Source of the DNA: Miltoncostaea sp963771025
GTDB lineage: Bacteria > Actinomycetota > Thermoleophilia > Miltoncostaeales > Miltoncostaeaceae
Assembly: GCA_963771025.1 (NCBI GenBank)
Contig: CAVYRL010000005.1
Span: 186,001 to 250,000 of the forward strand
Direction: 5' to 3'
Length of the DNA stretch: 64,000 nucleotides
Part shown: piece after piece, positions 28,463-36,444 of the stretch
How positions within the stretch are numbered: the stretch's first letter is position 1
Layout: the number at the start of each line of letters is the position of its first letter
Translations under genes and position numbers: made by a program
The notes under the pieces: model-generated
Databases searched by the model: none
Told to the model about the DNA's origin: nothing
Seen by the model: the letters and a program-made list of their open reading frames with translations, nothing else

Positions 28463-29577
28463 GCCCGGCGGGACCGATGCTCACGCGGCGCGCGCTGGGG
28501 CGCGCCACACTGGCCCGCCAGATGCTGCTGGAGCGCGCGCCGGTCGACGCCGCCGACGCCGTCGCCCGCCTGGGCGGCATGCAGGCCCAGGAGGCCCGCC
28601 CGCCGTTCGTGGGGCTGTGGTCGCGGCTGGCGGACTTCGCCGCGCGCGACCTGAACGACGCGTTGCACGACCGCCGGGTCGTGCGCGGCATGGCGATGCG
28701 CGCCACGCTGCACCTGCAGACCTCCGGGGACCACCTGGCGACCCGCGGGGCGCTCGCCCCCGTGATGGAGCGCGCCGTGAAGGTGCTGGGCAGCCGGGCC
28801 GCCGGCCTCGAGGCCGCGCCGGTGCTGGAGGCGGCGCGCGAGTACCTCGCCACGGGCCCGCGCACCTTCGCCGAGATCCGCGGCCATCTCGCCGGGGTCT
28901 TCCCGGGGGTCAACGACCGCGCGCTCGGGTACACCGTGCGCACGCTGATGCCGCTGGTGATGGTGCCGACCGGCGACCGCTGGTCGTTTCCCGCCGACGC
29001 GCGCGTCACGCCGACCGAGACCTGGCTGGGCAGGCCCGTCAACGCCGCGGCGGGACCGGAGGCCCTGGTCGCGCGGCACCTCGCGGCGTTCGGGCCGGCG
29101 GCGGCAGCCGACGTCCAGGCCTGGAGCGGGCTGAACGGCATCGCGACGGTGCTGCGGGGCATGGCCTCGCGCCTCGAGAGGTTTCAGGACGAGGGAGGAC
29201 GCATCCTCTACGACCTCCCCGACGCGCCTCGCCCGGACGAGGACGTGCCCTGCCCCCCGCGTTTCCTGCCCGACTTCGACTCGCTGGTGCTGGCGCACGC
29301 CGACCGCACGCGGGTGATCTCCGACGATCACCGCGCCCAGCTGGTGACCAGGAACCTGCGCGTGCGCGCGACCGTCCTCTGGGACGGAGAGGTGGCCGGC
29401 ACGTGGACCGTGGAGCGGGCCAGGCGCACCGCGATCCTGCGCGTCACGCCGTTCGGGCGGCTGCCCCGAGGAGCGGCCCGGGCGTTGCGCGACGAGGCCG
29501 AGGCGCTGGTGCGGTTCGTCGACGCCGAGGCCGCCGCCCACGAGGTCAGCCTGGAGGCGGCCGGCCCGTTGCGCTGA
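28459..29577 (+). CDS. Winged-helix protein of the AlkZ-like (HTH_42) DNA glycosylase family
   Basis: A 372-aa protein built like the AlkZ family, whose members excise bulky or cross-linked alkylated bases. MQAQEARPP near residue 41 gives the catalytic-type Q-x-Q motif; RRVVRGMAMRATLHL and the C-terminal FLPDFDSLVLAHADRTRV are also family-like. The GTG start overlaps the preceding glycosyltransferase stop (GTGA); ATG 28477 is the alternative. DNA repair does not fit the glycan operon, so the link may be only positional. Its 3' end overlaps the convergent methyltransferase gene by 32 bp. Confidence 0.8.
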   Translation: MSPAGPMLTRRALGRATLARQMLLERAPVDAADAVARLGGMQAQEARPPFVGLWSRLADFAARDLNDALHDRRVVRGMAMRATLHLQTSGDHLATRGALAPVMERAVKVLGSRAAGLEAAPVLEAAREYLATGPRTFAEIRGHLAGVFPGVNDRALGYTVRTLMPLVMVPTGDRWSFPADARVTPTETWLGRPVNAAAGPEALVARHLAAFGPAAAADVQAWSGLNGIATVLRGMASRLERFQDEGGRILYDLPDAPRPDEDVPCPPRFLPDFDSLVLAHADRTRVISDDHRAQLVTRNLRVRATVLWDGEVAGTWTVERARRTAILRVTPFGRLPRGAARALRDEAEALVRFVDAEAAAHEVSLEAAGPLR

Positions 29578-30349
29578 TCCAGGCCTGCGCGAACATCCCG
29601 CCCGGAATCGCGCTCCATTCCCGCAGCGCCCGCGCCAATCCGCGCACCTTGGCCGCCGACGCCCACCCGAGCTCCACGCTGTGATCCTGATCCGGGCTCG
29701 CCTCGATGCGGCTGGCCAGGTAGTCGGCGATGGCCGCGCGATCCTCATACACCTCATAGCGCGCCGACATGGTGACGTCGGACAGGCCGGCGCGGCGCAT
29801 GTGCGCGCCCAGCGACCGCCCGGCCCGCACGTCACCGCCCTTCGCGGTCTGGATCCGCTCGTAGAAACTGATCGCCTCATCGACCTGGGGCTCAGAGGGC
29901 GCCAGCACGAACCCACCCCAGTCGGGGCTGACCACCACCACGACGCCCCCGGGGCGGAGCACACGGGTCGCCTCGCGCAGCGCGGCGACCGGGTCGGGCA
30001 GGTGCTCGAACACGGCGTGGCAGAAGACCGCGTCCACCGACGCGTCGTCCAGGGGCAGCGCGAGCGCGTCGCCCGCCAGCGCCGCGACGTTGGAGACGCC
30101 CTCGGCCGCCGCGCGCGCCACCAGCAGAGCGATCTGCGAGCCCTCGCGGTCGATGGCGGTCACCCGCCCGGGCGACACCGCGCGCGCGAGCCCGACGGTG
30201 ATCGAGCCCGGCCCGCACCCCAGGTCGAGGAGATCCATCCCGGGGCGTAGGTGCCCGAGGATCTCCTGCCCGTGCGACTCGGCCGTGCGCCGCTCCATGA
30301 AGGCGCTGACGTGCGGGCCCCAGCCGGGCGTGTAGGCCGCGTCGCTCAT
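29546..30349 (-). CDS. Class I SAM-dependent methyltransferase
   Basis: A 267-aa Rossmann-fold methyltransferase of the UbiE/Methyltransf_11 type. The SAM-binding motif DLLDLGCGPGSITVGLA is at residues 39-55, followed by VTAIDREGSQ (acidic residue of motif II), AGDALALPLDDASVD and a post-I region VLRPGGVVVV. No substrate can be assigned. It starts within the last codon of the YmdB gene (ATGA overlap) and is probably co-expressed with it. Confidence 0.88.
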   Translation of the reverse strand: MSDAAYTPGWGPHVSAFMERRTAESHGQEILGHLRPGMDLLDLGCGPGSITVGLARAVSPGRVTAIDREGSQIALLVARAAAEGVSNVAALAGDALALPLDDASVDAVFCHAVFEHLPDPVAALREATRVLRPGGVVVVVSPDWGGFVLAPSEPQVDEAISFYERIQTAKGGDVRAGRSLGAHMRRAGLSDVTMSARYEVYEDRAAIADYLASRIEASPDQDHSVELGWASAAKVRGLARALREWSAIPGGMFAQAWISATGRPPPG

Positions 30350-31119
30350 CCCTCGAAGCTGAAGGTGGAGATGGCGGTGGCCCGTCCGTCGGCCTCGGCG
30401 TCGACGATGGCGCCCTGCACCAGCACGCCCCCGTCAGCCGGCTCGAAGCGGCCGGGGCCGGCGGTCAGGAAACGCCGCAGGACGATGTCGGTGCGGACGC
30501 CGATCACGGAGTCGTGGGGGCCGGTCATGCCGAGGTCGGTCACGTAGGCCGTCTGGTCGCCGAGGATGCGGGCATCGGCGGTCTGGACGTGGGTGTGGGT
30601 GCCGACGACGGCGGTGACCCGGCCGGTGAGGTGGTGGGCGAGCGCGATCTTCTCGCTGGTGGCCTCGGCGTGGATGTCCACCAGCACGACGTCGGCGTCG
30701 CGTCGCGCCTGGTCGACGAGGTCATCGATCACCGCGAACGGACTCTGGGCCGCCGTGAGGAACACGGAGCCCATCACGTTGATCACGCTCACCGGCCCCG
30801 CGGGCGACTCGACGGTCACGATGCCCCGGCCGGGCGCGCGCACCGCGATGTTGGCGGGGCGCAGCATCCGTGGCTCGGTCTCGAGCATCCCGTAGATCTC
30901 GGATTTCTGGAGCGTGTGGTTGCCGCCCGTGAGCACATCGACCCCGGCGTCCAGGAGGTCGCGCGCCTGGCGCGGCGACGTCCCGGCTCCGGCGGCGGCG
31001 TTCTCGGCGTTGACCACCACCATGTCGGGCCGGTGGGTCTCGCGCAGGTCGGGCAGACGCGCGAGCAGGGCACGCATGCCCACGCCACCCACCACGTCAC
31101 CGACGAATATCACCCTCAC
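30346..31119 (-). CDS. ymdB: YmdB-family metallophosphoesterase
   Basis: A 257-aa calcineurin-like phosphoesterase of the YmdB/TIGR00282 family, known in Bacillus as a 2',3'-cyclic nucleotide phosphodiesterase that affects biofilm gene expression. Metal and active-site motifs are present in order: VGDVVG, NAENAAAGAG, TGGNHTLQK, VDIHAEATSEK, VVGTHTHVQTAD and TDLGMTGP. I prefer GTG 31119 over GTG 31128: a TAGGGT box (31127-31132) is exactly 7 nt before it, and the family usually begins MRVIFVGD. Confidence 0.92.
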   Translation of the reverse strand: MRVIFVGDVVGGVGMRALLARLPDLRETHRPDMVVVNAENAAAGAGTSPRQARDLLDAGVDVLTGGNHTLQKSEIYGMLETEPRMLRPANIAVRAPGRGIVTVESPAGPVSVINVMGSVFLTAAQSPFAVIDDLVDQARRDADVVLVDIHAEATSEKIALAHHLTGRVTAVVGTHTHVQTADARILGDQTAYVTDLGMTGPHDSVIGVRTDIVLRRFLTAGPGRFEPADGGVLVQGAIVDAEADGRATAISTFSFEG

Positions 31120-31126
31120 CCGGCCC

Positions 31127-31132
31127 ACCCTA
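31127..31132 (-). promoter_or_regulatory. Leaderless-type -10 box (TAGGGT) for ymdB
   Basis: Read on the minus strand, 7 nt before GTG 31119; it overlaps the earlier candidate GTG at 31128 and so argues for the later start. Confidence 0.45.
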
Positions 31133-31138
31133 CCCGGG

Positions 31139-31888
31139 TCAGAGCGTGAGGCCCGCCTGGGTCCGGACGAGCTCGATGTCCACGTGATTGCCCGCGTCGG
31201 CGGTGTACTGCGCGAGCTCCTGCTCGGCGACAGCCGAGAAGTCGCGCACCCGCCCGAGCGGCGTGACGCCGGCCCGCACCGGGGTTCCCACGCTGGGACG
31301 GACGCCGCTGGCCGGGTCGTTGAGGTGGGTCACCCTCAGCACCAGCCCGGTGGCCGCGGCCGACGGCGTGATGGTGATCTCGTACCCCTCGATGCGGCCC
31401 GACAGCGTGTAGTCGCTGACGCTGGCGATGACGCCGTCCACGGGCGAATACACGGTGGTGCCCGCGGGCGCGCCCACATCGAGCCCCGCGGTGTCCGGGC
31501 CGCTGCGGCCGCGGCGGGAGGCCTGATGGATGTGCACGTCGCCCGTGGCCTGGAACGCGACGCCCGTCGGGTCGTCGATGGCGTGGAAGGCCACGGCGGT
31601 GACCCGGGTGGGGTCGACCGGGATGTGCACCTCGACGCCCTCGGCCTGGGCGATCACCAGCTCGGGCGGCCGGGCGCCGGCGCCCAGCTCGGGCGAGGGC
31701 ACCGGAGACGCGAGCGGACCGGTGTCCTGGTTCGCGTTTCCGCCCATGATGCCCAGTACGAGGGCGAGCACGGCCACGATGGCGATGGGGATGGCTGCGG
31801 AGACCAGCGCACGCCGGTCCCGCCGCAGAGGCCGACGCCGATGTGCGGCGCGCCGGGCGGCGAGCTGCTCCCTGGTGATGGGGGGCAT
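31139..31888 (-). CDS. Membrane-anchored M23/LytM-like protein with degenerate metal site
   Basis: A 249-aa protein with a basic N terminus and one membrane helix (about 27-47), so the rest is extracytoplasmic. Residues ~120-240 follow the M23 (LytM) fold: AGLDVGAPAGTTVYSPVDGVIA, THLNDP and NHVDIEL. Active M23 peptidases have His-x3-Asp and His-x-His zinc ligands; here the first reads TAGLD and the last HVD, so two ligands appear lost. It may bind peptidoglycan or activate another hydrolase, as EnvC-like proteins do, rather than cleave. Start ATG 31888 with a leaderless-type box upstream. Confidence 0.68.
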   Translation of the reverse strand: MPPITREQLAARRAAHRRRPLRRDRRALVSAAIPIAIVAVLALVLGIMGGNANQDTGPLASPVPSPELGAGARPPELVIAQAEGVEVHIPVDPTRVTAVAFHAIDDPTGVAFQATGDVHIHQASRRGRSGPDTAGLDVGAPAGTTVYSPVDGVIASVSDYTLSGRIEGYEITITPSAAATGLVLRVTHLNDPASGVRPSVGTPVRAGVTPLGRVRDFSAVAEQELAQYTADAGNHVDIELVRTQAGLTL

Positions 31889-31896
31889 ACCGGGCC

Positions 31897-31902
31897 AGCG
31901 TA
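31897..31902 (-). promoter_or_regulatory. Leaderless-type -10 box (TACGCT) for the M23-like gene
   Basis: On the minus strand, 8 nt before ATG 31888; no Shine-Dalgarno sequence. Confidence 0.5.
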
Positions 31903-31946
31903 GCTCAGCCGTGCCGCCGTGTGCCAGGCGCGGGCGGTCCGGGGTC

Positions 31947-31952
31947 TAAACT
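31947..31952 (+). promoter_or_regulatory. Leaderless-type -10 box (TAAACT) for AI-2E-family gene
   Basis: Lies 7 nt before ATG 31960, and decides that ATG rather than the in-frame GTG at 31921. Confidence 0.55.
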
Positions 31953-31959
31953 GGCGCCG

Positions 31960-33105
31960 ATGAGCGGGCGAATCGCCCCCCAGCCCCTCTGGGCGAAGCT
32001 GGTGTCCGTCGCGGCCGTGCTCGCGATCGTCTGGATCCTCGGCCAGCTGATCGGGCCGGTGCTCGTGATCTTCGCCGTGTCCACGATCGTGGCGTTGCTG
32101 CTCAACCCGCTGGTGCGCATCCTGCGCCGGCTGCACATCCCCCGCAGCCTGGCCGTCCTGGTGGTGTTCGCCGGGTTCATCGCGGCCATCGCGCTGGCCG
32201 TCTTCCTGGTCATCTCACCCGTCCGGACGCAGGTCGAGGAGATCCAGGCCAACCTGCCGGCCTACACCGACCAGGCCGAGCGCCAGGCGAACAACCTCCA
32301 GCGGTTCTTCGACGAGCACGGCATCAACGTCAACGTGAAGGCGCGCTCTGACGCGATTCTCGCCGGCCTCCAGAACAGGGCCTCCGAGGCCGCGAACAAC
32401 GTGGTGGATTACAGCCTCAACGTGCTGGGCGTCGTGATCGAGCTCATCCTGATCCTGGTCTGCTGCATCTACATGCTCCTCGACGCGCCGCGCATCCTGA
32501 GATTCGCGCAGCGGCTCGGAGGACCCGCGACCGGGGCGTTCCTGCGCCGCACCGAGCGCACCCTCACCGAATACGTCAAGGCGCAGCTGCTGATCTCCAT
32601 GGTGATCGGCACCACCGCCGGCGTGGTGCTGTGGATCTACGGCGTCACGGGCATCTTCCCGCTCGGGGCGACCTTCGCCGTGGCCTTCGCAGCGTGGGTG
32701 TTCGTGATGGAGTTCATCCCCTACGTCGGGCCGATCCTGGGGGCCGTTCCGCCGGTGCTGCTCGCGCTGTTCACCTCGCCGATCACCGCGCTCTGGGTGC
32801 TGGTGGCCTTCATCGCGATCCACCAGCTCGAGGGCCACATCGTGGTGCCCAAGATCATGGGCAACGCGGTGGGCGTCCACCCGCTGGTGGTGATCTTCGG
32901 CCTGCTGATCGGCGAGCAGGTGGCCGGGATCGTCGGCGTCCTGATCGCCATCCCGGTGATCGTGGTGGTCAAGGAGTCGGTCATCTTCGCGACCGACCAG
33001 CTCGGTCATGGCGATCCCGTGGCGGACAACGTGGCGCCGGCCGAGCCGGACGTCCCCGTCACGACGACCGTCATCGAACCGCCCGCCCTGCGGCAGAAGT
33101 CCTGA
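31960..33105 (+). CDS. AI-2E family (PerM/YdiK-like) permease
   Basis: A 381-aa polytopic membrane protein. It begins with two hydrophobic helices, a long extracytoplasmic segment (TQVEEIQANLPAYTDQAER) and then five or six helices, with FIPYVGPILGAVPPVLLAL and the late IHQLEGHIVVPKIMGNAVG typical of this family. Members move diverse small molecules or ions (AI-2, Na+ or others), so the substrate is open. It is divergent from the M23-like gene, and the downstream ABC ATPase gene follows in 23 bp. Confidence 0.9.
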   Translation: MSGRIAPQPLWAKLVSVAAVLAIVWILGQLIGPVLVIFAVSTIVALLLNPLVRILRRLHIPRSLAVLVVFAGFIAAIALAVFLVISPVRTQVEEIQANLPAYTDQAERQANNLQRFFDEHGINVNVKARSDAILAGLQNRASEAANNVVDYSLNVLGVVIELILILVCCIYMLLDAPRILRFAQRLGGPATGAFLRRTERTLTEYVKAQLLISMVIGTTAGVVLWIYGVTGIFPLGATFAVAFAAWVFVMEFIPYVGPILGAVPPVLLALFTSPITALWVLVAFIAIHQLEGHIVVPKIMGNAVGVHPLVVIFGLLIGEQVAGIVGVLIAIPVIVVVKESVIFATDQLGHGDPVADNVAPAEPDVPVTTTVIEPPALRQKS

Positions 33106-33128
33106 CGGCCCGGCGCGCGGAACCGGCC

Positions 33129-33860
33129 GTGCTGGTGGCGCGGCGGCTGACCCGCGACTACCGCGGCGTGCGTGCCCTCGACGGCGTCGACCTCGACCTC
33201 GGCGGCGGCGAATCGGTGGCGCTGCTGGGACCCAACGGGGCCGGCAAGACGACCCTCCTGACGATCCTGGCGGGGGTCACGCGACCGGACGCCGGCACGC
33301 TCGCCTGGGCCGAGGGCGTGGCCCCGCGGGTGGGCTGGGTCCCCCAGCGCCCGGCCCTCTACATGGGCCTCACCACGCGGGAGAACCTGCGCCTGTTCGC
33401 GGGGCTGGAGGGCGCGGACGACGCCGGCTCGGTCGCCGACGACCTGCTCGAGCGCGCCGACCTGGTCGCCGTGGCCGACCGCGCCGCCGCGAAGCTCTCG
33501 ACCGGCACGCTCCAGCGCCTCAACCTCGCCATCGCCCTCGCCGGCCGCCCCAGCGTGCTCCTGCTCGATGAGCCCACCGCAACCCTCAGCCCGGATCAGC
33601 GGTGGCGCCTGTGGACCTGGCTCGACGACCTGCGCTCGGATGGGCTGGCGCTGCTGTTCTCCACCCAGTCCGTGGACGAGGCGGCCCGGCACGGCGATCG
33701 CATGGTGGTGCTCGCCGGCGGCCGCCTGCTGTTCGCGGGCACTCCCGGCGAGATGGTGGACCGCTACGGCATCGGGCCGGGCATCGACGCCGAGGGCGCC
33801 GAGGTGGCGTTCATGCGCCTGGTCGAGCCCGGAGACGCCGGCGCGGGAGAGGACGCATGA
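33129..33860 (+). CDS. ABC transporter ATP-binding protein (ABC-2 type exporter)
   Basis: A 243-aa ATPase: Walker A LLGPNGAGKTTL (about 35-46), Q-loop VGWVPQRPALY, Walker B VLLLDEPT and H-loop region LLFSTQSVDEA, where the usual switch His is replaced by Gln. The signature loop is also altered: LSTGTLQRL instead of LSGGQ-type. These changes could weaken hydrolysis, or mark a subfamily. GTG 33129 is the first plausible start after the permease stop at 33105. The partner membrane protein starts 4 bp before its end (ATGA). Confidence 0.88.
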   Translation: MLVARRLTRDYRGVRALDGVDLDLGGGESVALLGPNGAGKTTLLTILAGVTRPDAGTLAWAEGVAPRVGWVPQRPALYMGLTTRENLRLFAGLEGADDAGSVADDLLERADLVAVADRAAAKLSTGTLQRLNLAIALAGRPSVLLLDEPTATLSPDQRWRLWTWLDDLRSDGLALLFSTQSVDEAARHGDRMVVLAGGRLLFAGTPGEMVDRYGIGPGIDAEGAEVAFMRLVEPGDAGAGEDA

Positions 33861-35224
33861 GGGCGTTCGCGCTGCTGTTGCGCAAGGACCTTCGGCTGCT
33901 CTCGCGGGCTCCGGCGCTCCTCCTGGTGCTGGTGGTGTACCCCGTGCTGGTCGCGCTGCTGGTGGCGCTGGCGCTGCAGAGCAACGACCACAGGCCCGCC
34001 GTCGCCGTGGTGGTGCAGGACACCTCGGGCCGCACCGTCGCCGTCGGGGACGAGCGGCTGGGGATCAACGACTACGTGGACCGCCTCGCGCGCGACGTGG
34101 ACGTGCGCCGCCTGGACGCCCCCGCGGCGAAGGACGCCCTGGACGCCGGGCGGGTGACGGCGGTGCTGACCATCCCGCCCAACTTCATCTCCGACCTCCA
34201 GTCCGGGGTGCGCCAGCCCACGCTGACGCTCGAGGCCAGCCGCCGCACCCCCATCGAGGCGGACGCGGTGGTGCGCAACCTGGAGTCGGCCGTCTTCCGG
34301 CTCAACCAGCGGCTCGCGGTGGGATACGTCGACCAGGTGCTGCGCCTCGTGGACCTGATCTCCAAGGGCGGGCGACTCGGGGCGTTCGGGCGCAGCGCCA
34401 ACGCCTTCGGGCTGGAGCGCAGCCGCACGCTCGTGCGGCAACTCGAGGGGCAGCTGCGCGCTGAGGGCAACACCGCGGCGGCCGCTCAGCTCGCGCCCAT
34501 CCTCGCCTTCATCGACACCACCCGCCGCAACCTCGACCTGGCGCGGCCGGCCGCAAACGCCATCCGCGCGCCGATCGAGCTGAACGTGACCGAGTCGGCG
34601 GCCGGGCGTGAGCCCCTGTCGGCCTTCGGCTTCGCCGGAGCGCTGCTGGTGAGCCTGGGCCTGGTCGGCGTATTGCTCGGAGCGGCGACGATGGCGGCCG
34701 AGCGCGAGGACAACGTGCTCGTGCGGCTGGGCCGAGGGCTCGTGTCGTCGTGGAGTCTCGTCGCCCAGAAGATGGTGTTCGTGGCGGCCTCCTGCCTGGC
34801 GATCGGGCTGGTGCTGCTGGCCGGCGTGGCGCTGTTCACCTCGCTGGAGGTGGGGCGCTGGGCGCTCTGGCTCGTTGCGCTGGTGCTGGCGGGCCTTTCC
34901 TTCGGCGCCTTCGGCGTGCTGGCCGGAGCGCTGGCGCGGGAGACCCGCACGGCGCTGCTCGTCGCGCTGATGCTGGCCCTGCCCCTGTTGGCGCTGAGCC
35001 TGCTCCCGGGGGTCTCGGCCGCGCATGCCGTGTCCCGGTTCGTGCCCTTCGGGCCGGCGTTCGACTCCTTCCAGAGCCTGCTGGTGGACCCGAGCATCGA
35101 CCGAGCCGGGCTTGCCCTCACGCTGGGCCACCTCGCCCTCCTGGGGCTTGTCTTCGGCGTGCTCGCGGCCCTGGTGGTGCGGCGAGGGGTCGCCGGGCGT
35201 CGAGTCGCCCTCCGGCCCTCTTAG
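33857..35224 (+). CDS. ABC-2 type transporter permease with large extracytoplasmic loop
   Basis: A 455-aa membrane protein. One helix near residue 20-40 is followed by about 220 extracytoplasmic residues, with DTSGRTVAVGD and RRLDAPAAKDALDAGRVTAV typical of ABC-2 permeases, and then five or six helices. It forms a pair with the preceding ATPase. Substrate unknown; export is the usual role. Confidence 0.87.
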   Translation: MRAFALLLRKDLRLLSRAPALLLVLVVYPVLVALLVALALQSNDHRPAVAVVVQDTSGRTVAVGDERLGINDYVDRLARDVDVRRLDAPAAKDALDAGRVTAVLTIPPNFISDLQSGVRQPTLTLEASRRTPIEADAVVRNLESAVFRLNQRLAVGYVDQVLRLVDLISKGGRLGAFGRSANAFGLERSRTLVRQLEGQLRAEGNTAAAAQLAPILAFIDTTRRNLDLARPAANAIRAPIELNVTESAAGREPLSAFGFAGALLVSLGLVGVLLGAATMAAEREDNVLVRLGRGLVSSWSLVAQKMVFVAASCLAIGLVLLAGVALFTSLEVGRWALWLVALVLAGLSFGAFGVLAGALARETRTALLVALMLALPLLALSLLPGVSAAHAVSRFVPFGPAFDSFQSLLVDPSIDRAGLALTLGHLALLGLVFGVLAALVVRRGVAGRRVALRPS

Positions 35225-35301
35225 GAGGGCTCGGCCCGGCGTGCGCGGGCCCGCCCACGAGGCGTGGTCACCCGCCGCGTCGCCCTCCCTCGCCGCCCTC
35301 C

Positions 35302-35916
35302 TCAGAAAGGCCCGAGGCGCAGCGGCCTCTCCTCCAGCGCCTCTCTCAGTCGCCTCCGGTACTCACGTGGGGACAGCTCCACGGCGCCGAAGCGCTTGGT
35401 GTGCTCGGAGGCGACCTGGATGTCCCAGAGGGTGAAGGCGGCGGCGCGGAGTAGCGCGGCGGTGGCCACCAGGGCGGCGTTACCCGCGTCGGGCTCCCGG
35501 TGGAACATGGTCTCCGAGCTGAAGAGGCCTCCCAGGGCGACGCCGAAGAGGCCTCCGCAGAGCCGATCAGCCCTCCAGATCTCGATCGAGTGCGCGAATC
35601 CGGCGCGGTGGAGCGCGAGGTAGGCGTCGGCGAGACGGGGCGTGAGCCACTCGCCGTCGCGGTCGCCCCCGCACGCGGCCGCGACGTCGGCGAAGGCCGT
35701 ATCGACCCGGGTCTCGAAACCCGCCGCGCGCAGGTTGCGGCTCACCGAGCGCGGGGTGCGGAAGGCGTCGATCGGAATCACCGAGCGGGGGTCGGCCTCG
35801 AAGAGCCCGATCGGGCCGGCGGCGCCCGGCTCGTCCATCGGGAACCACCCGTGGGTGTACGCGGCGATGAGCGCCTCGGGTGCCAGCGAGGGGTGAGGGA
35901 GGGGCCGGCCGGCCAT
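35302..35916 (-). CDS. aat: Leucyl/phenylalanyl-tRNA--protein transferase
   Basis: Adds Leu or Phe from aminoacyl-tRNA to proteins with N-terminal Arg or Lys, marking them for ClpS/ClpAP-type degradation (N-degron pathway). The 204-aa length is normal. The GNAT-like core is clear: GWFPMDEPG, WLTPRLADAYLALHRAG, HSIEIWRADRLCGGLFGV, and GGLFSSETMFHREPDAG. ATG 35916 is preferred over GTG 35925 because a TACCGT box lies 7 nt before it. Confidence 0.95.
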   Translation of the reverse strand: MAGRPLPHPSLAPEALIAAYTHGWFPMDEPGAAGPIGLFEADPRSVIPIDAFRTPRSVSRNLRAAGFETRVDTAFADVAAACGGDRDGEWLTPRLADAYLALHRAGFAHSIEIWRADRLCGGLFGVALGGLFSSETMFHREPDAGNAALVATAALLRAAAFTLWDIQVASEHTKRFGAVELSPREYRRRLREALEERPLRLGPF

Positions 35917-35923
35917 AGGGGGC

Positions 35924-35929
35924 ACGGTA
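35924..35929 (-). promoter_or_regulatory. Leaderless-type -10 box (TACCGT) for aat
   Basis: On the minus strand, 7 nt before ATG 35916. Confidence 0.5.
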
Positions 35930-36000
35930 ACGTCGGGTGCCCCGGGGCTTGGACCGTCGCGGCCCGCGTAACGTCACGCGATCCCACCCGGAGGGTTCTC

Positions 36001-36444
36001 GTGACGCGTCTCCTGTATGCGCTCCTACCGCTGGTCGGCGGGGCGATGATCGCCGCGCAGGCCCCGGTCAACGCCCGGCTGCGCCTGGTGCTCGGCTCCC
36101 AGTTCGGCAGCGCGGTGATCTCGTTCGCGGTCGGCATCGTGCTGCTGATCGGCGCCATGGTGGTCACCGGCCAATCGGGCGCGATGGCCTCCGTCGGCGC
36201 CGGCCCCTGGTGGGCCTACCTCGGCGGTCTCTTCGGGGCCGTCTTCGTGGTCGCCACCCTCGTCGCCTCTCCACGTATCGGGGTCACCACCACCTTCGTG
36301 GCGGCCATCGCCGGGCAGATCATCCTGTCGTCGCTGATCGACCGCTACGGCTGGTTCGGCGTCAACGCGATCGCCCTCTCCTGGCCGAGGGTCGTCGCGC
36401 TGGTCCTGATCTTCGTCAGTCTCGTGCTGCTGTTGAAGGCCTGA
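36001..36444 (+). CDS. Small DMT/DUF606 (YdcZ-like) membrane protein
   Basis: A 147-aa protein with five hydrophobic segments. The start, LLYALLPLVGGAMIAAQAPVNARL, is typical of DUF606/YdcZ, a half-size relative of drug/metabolite transporters that usually works as a dimer. GTG 36001 is preceded by GGAGG at proper spacing. It ends exactly where the convergent SDR gene ends (36444/36445, no gap). Substrate unknown. Confidence 0.85.
   Translation: MTRLLYALLPLVGGAMIAAQAPVNARLRLVLGSQFGSAVISFAVGIVLLIGAMVVTGQSGAMASVGAGPWWAYLGGLFGAVFVVATLVASPRIGVTTTFVAAIAGQIILSSLIDRYGWFGVNAIALSWPRVVALVLIFVSLVLLLKA

Noticed and set aside
35225..35301. Terminator between the ABC permease and aat
   Set aside because: GC-rich with short complementary bits, but no convincing stem.
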